Shown here piece after piece: positions 24,246 through 25,942 of a stretch of 25,942 nucleotides of DNA (the stretch's first letter is position 1; every line of letters begins with the position of its first letter). The stretch spans positions 1 to 25,942 of IMG/VR virus record IMGVR_UViG_3300011188_000013; one strand, written 5' to 3'. The position numbers and the translations under genes were made by a program. The notes below the pieces were generated by a model, which was not told the DNA's origin, did no database searches, and saw nothing but the letters and a program-made list of their open reading frames with translations. This DNA comes from a virus.

Positions 24246-24307
24246 AATCAAAACGATAATATGTTCATATATAAAAGAACAAACTTATTATAATTAAAAC
24301 AAAAAAC

Positions 24308-24311
24308 GGAG
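24308..24311 (+). promoter_or_regulatory. Shine-Dalgarno GGAG for gp18
   Basis: CGGAGAAG lies 6 nt before the ATG at 24318. Most other genes here have A-rich leaders or overlapping stop-start coupling with no such site, so it supports strong initiation and fixes this start. Confidence 0.75.
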
Positions 24312-24317
24312 AAGCAC

Positions 24318-25942
24318 ATGGGATTTTTAGTTAGTCCTGGAGTTAATGTTTCAGAAGTCGACTTAACGAACGTTATACCTACGGTATCGTCTACTACAGG
24401 TGCCTTTGTTGGCGCTTTTGAGTGGGGACCTTTAGAGGAACGTGTACTAGTTGATTCAGAAAAAACTCTTGAAGCTCGATTTGGTGAGCCAAAAAGCGAT
24501 ACAGCAGTGGATTTTTTAACTGCAAGTAGTTTCTTGGCCTACGGTAATGCACTTTTTGTAGTACGTGCAGCAAATAGTACAGCAATTAATGCTACCACAA
24601 GTGGTACTGCTGTTCTAGTAAAAAACAGAGACAATTACGATACATTAACATTAACAGACGAATGGTTAGCAAAGTATCCAGGAGTTCTAGGTAATTCACT
24701 TAGAGTTGTTGCTATTGATTCCCTAGCAAGTAATACTGCTGCTTATGAAGCGGCAACATATTTTGGTACTGCAACATATAGTTCTTTATTCCAAGCAACA
24801 CCTGGTACTTCTGACTATGTAGCAGAACGTGGCGGGTCCAATGATGAAATTCATGTTGCAGTTATAGATGTTGCTGGTGCAATTTCAGGAACTGCAGGAA
24901 CAGTTCTAGAAGTATTTGAAGGTTTGTCTAAAGCTTCGGATGCTAAAAGTTCTTCTGGTGCTAACAATTATTACAAAAATGTAATAAACAGTCAGTCTAG
25001 ATATTTATGGTTTGGCGACCATCATTCAGACGGAACAAATTGGGGAACAGCTGCTTCAGGAATTGCATTTACTTCACTTACCGATTCTGTTGAGACAACC
25101 CTTACGGGTGGTGTTTCTGGAAACTCAGATGTTCCTAAAACTGCAGGGTATGACCTTTTCTTGTCGCCAGAAGATGTCGATGTCTCTTTGATATTTGCAG
25201 GCGCTGGAGATGAAGTATTAGCTCAAAAAGTTATTGATACTGCTGTTGCTCGTAAAGATTGTATGGCATTCGTATCTCCTAGAATAGCAGATGTTGTAAA
25301 TGCTGGGGCTGATTCTATAACTAATGTACTTGCATTTAAGACCTTGGTATCAAGAGATACTTCTTATGCAGTAATGGATTCAGGTTGGAAACTAATGTAC
25401 GACAAGTATAACGATACTAACGTATGGGTCCCACTTAATGCTGATATTGCTGGTCTTGTTGTGCGAACAGATGCTACTCAAGATGCTTGGTATTCTCCTG
25501 CTGGATTTACTCGTGGCGGTATTTTAAATTCAATACGTTTAGCATGGAACCCGAAACAAGCAGAAAGAGATCTTATTTATAAGGTTGGAATTAATCCTGT
25601 GGTTTCATTTCCTGGTCAAGGTACAATACTTTATGGAGATAAAACTCTTCAAAGTAAACCATCAGCATTCGATAGAATTAATGTTCGTAGACTGTTTATT
25701 GTTTTACAAAAAGCAATTTCTACTGCGGCTAAATTCTTATTATTTGAATTTAATGACGAATTTACTAGAGCCCAATTTAGAAATTCAGTTGAACCATTCC
25801 TAAGAGAGGTTCAAGGTAGAAGAGGTGTAACTGATTTTTCGGTTGTTTGTGACAGCACAAATAACACACCACAAGTAATAGACACTAACAGTTTTGTTGG
25901 AGATATTTACGTCAAGCCAAACCGTTCAATAAATTTCATTAA
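24318..25942 (+). CDS. gp18: Tail sheath protein gp18, N-terminal part (runs off right edge)
   Basis: The frame is open from 24318 to the right edge, giving 541 residues of a protein that has 659 in T4. The opening FLVSPGVNVSEVDLTNVIP, then STTGAFVGAFEWGP and SSFLAYGNALFVVRAAN match the T4 gp18 N-terminus. Domain III/IV features lie later, such as RKDCMAFVSPR, VPLNADIAGLVVRTD and AWNPKQAERDLIY, ending with the conserved FEFNDEFTRAQFRN and FLREVQGRRGV. The first few residues contribute to the inter-subunit mesh that holds the sheath together during contraction. The promoter, long leader and Shine-Dalgarno sequence upstream suit a major virion protein. The C-terminus is outside the window. Confidence 0.96.
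   Translation, partial: MGFLVSPGVNVSEVDLTNVIPTVSSTTGAFVGAFEWGPLEERVLVDSEKTLEARFGEPKSDTAVDFLTASSFLAYGNALFVVRAANSTAINATTSGTAVLVKNRDNYDTLTLTDEWLAKYPGVLGNSLRVVAIDSLASNTAAYEAATYFGTATYSSLFQATPGTSDYVAERGGSNDEIHVAVIDVAGAISGTAGTVLEVFEGLSKASDAKSSSGANNYYKNVINSQSRYLWFGDHHSDGTNWGTAASGIAFTSLTDSVETTLTGGVSGNSDVPKTAGYDLFLSPEDVDVSLIFAGAGDEVLAQKVIDTAVARKDCMAFVSPRIADVVNAGADSITNVLAFKTLVSRDTSYAVMDSGWKLMYDKYNDTNVWVPLNADIAGLVVRTDATQDAWYSPAGFTRGGILNSIRLAWNPKQAERDLIYKVGINPVVSFPGQGTILYGDKTLQSKPSAFDRINVRRLFIVLQKAISTAAKFLLFEFNDEFTRAQFRNSVEPFLREVQGRRGVTDFSVVCDSTNNTPQVIDTNSFVGDIYVKPNRSINFI

Noticed and set aside
24262-24281. TGTTC/GAACA inverted repeat before gp18 as a terminator for gp17
   Set aside because: The stem is only 5 bp with a 10-nt AT loop and no T tail, and it lies downstream of the gp18 promoter, so it would block gp18.
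24261-24293. Ten-codon mini-frame in the gp18 leader
   Set aside because: It has no ribosome binding site, and such a short frame is expected by chance in 100 nt of leader.

Overview
This window is a stretch of the late structural and packaging region of a T4-like contractile-tailed phage (Myoviridae-type). It is AT-rich, and its genes are close-packed with overlapping stop and start codons. Sixteen products match T4 morphogenesis proteins in sequence and order. Several replacements are typical of marine T4-like phages (cyanophage or Pelagibacter phage type): a gp5 without lysozyme, no recognisable gp9 to gp12, and one giant DUF4815-type protein. The host cannot be fixed from this window.

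Left part, minus strand (4385 down to 1): gp4 head completion protein, an unidentified 185-aa protein, a gp54-like tail-tube initiator, the gp26 hub/tail-assembly protein, and a long open frame that runs off the left edge and is probably the tape measure. gp26 ends on a textbook -1 frameshift site: slippery U UUU UUC, a 6-nt spacer containing the zero-frame stop, then a 7-bp GC-rich stem. Shifting would add 58 residues from a frame with no usable start codon of its own. The result has the layout of the lambda G/GT tail chaperone followed by the tape measure, and is the best candidate for something unusual here.

Middle part, plus strand (4413 to 14066): gp48, gp53, gp27, gp5, an unidentified 185-aa protein, gp25, gp6, a 481-aa protein in the gp7 position, and gp8. 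These build the tail-tube cap, the central hub/spike and the baseplate wedges. A rho-independent terminator and a new late promoter follow. They separate this block from the 1805-aa DUF4815-like protein, a 71-aa coiled-coil protein, neck proteins gp13 and gp14, sheath terminator gp15, small and large terminase gp16 and gp17, and the start of tail sheath gp18, which runs off the right edge.

Regulation: T4-type late promoter octamers (TATAAATA or close) precede several genes. Three contain the TAA stop codon of the gene before. Two of these place the expected +1 exactly on the A of the next ATG, which predicts leaderless late mRNAs. Two small repeated protein modules recur in the gp7-position protein, gp8, gp14 and the 1805-aa protein. 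No tRNA, CRISPR array, insertion sequence or integrase was seen, and no stretch over 300 bases lacks a gene.
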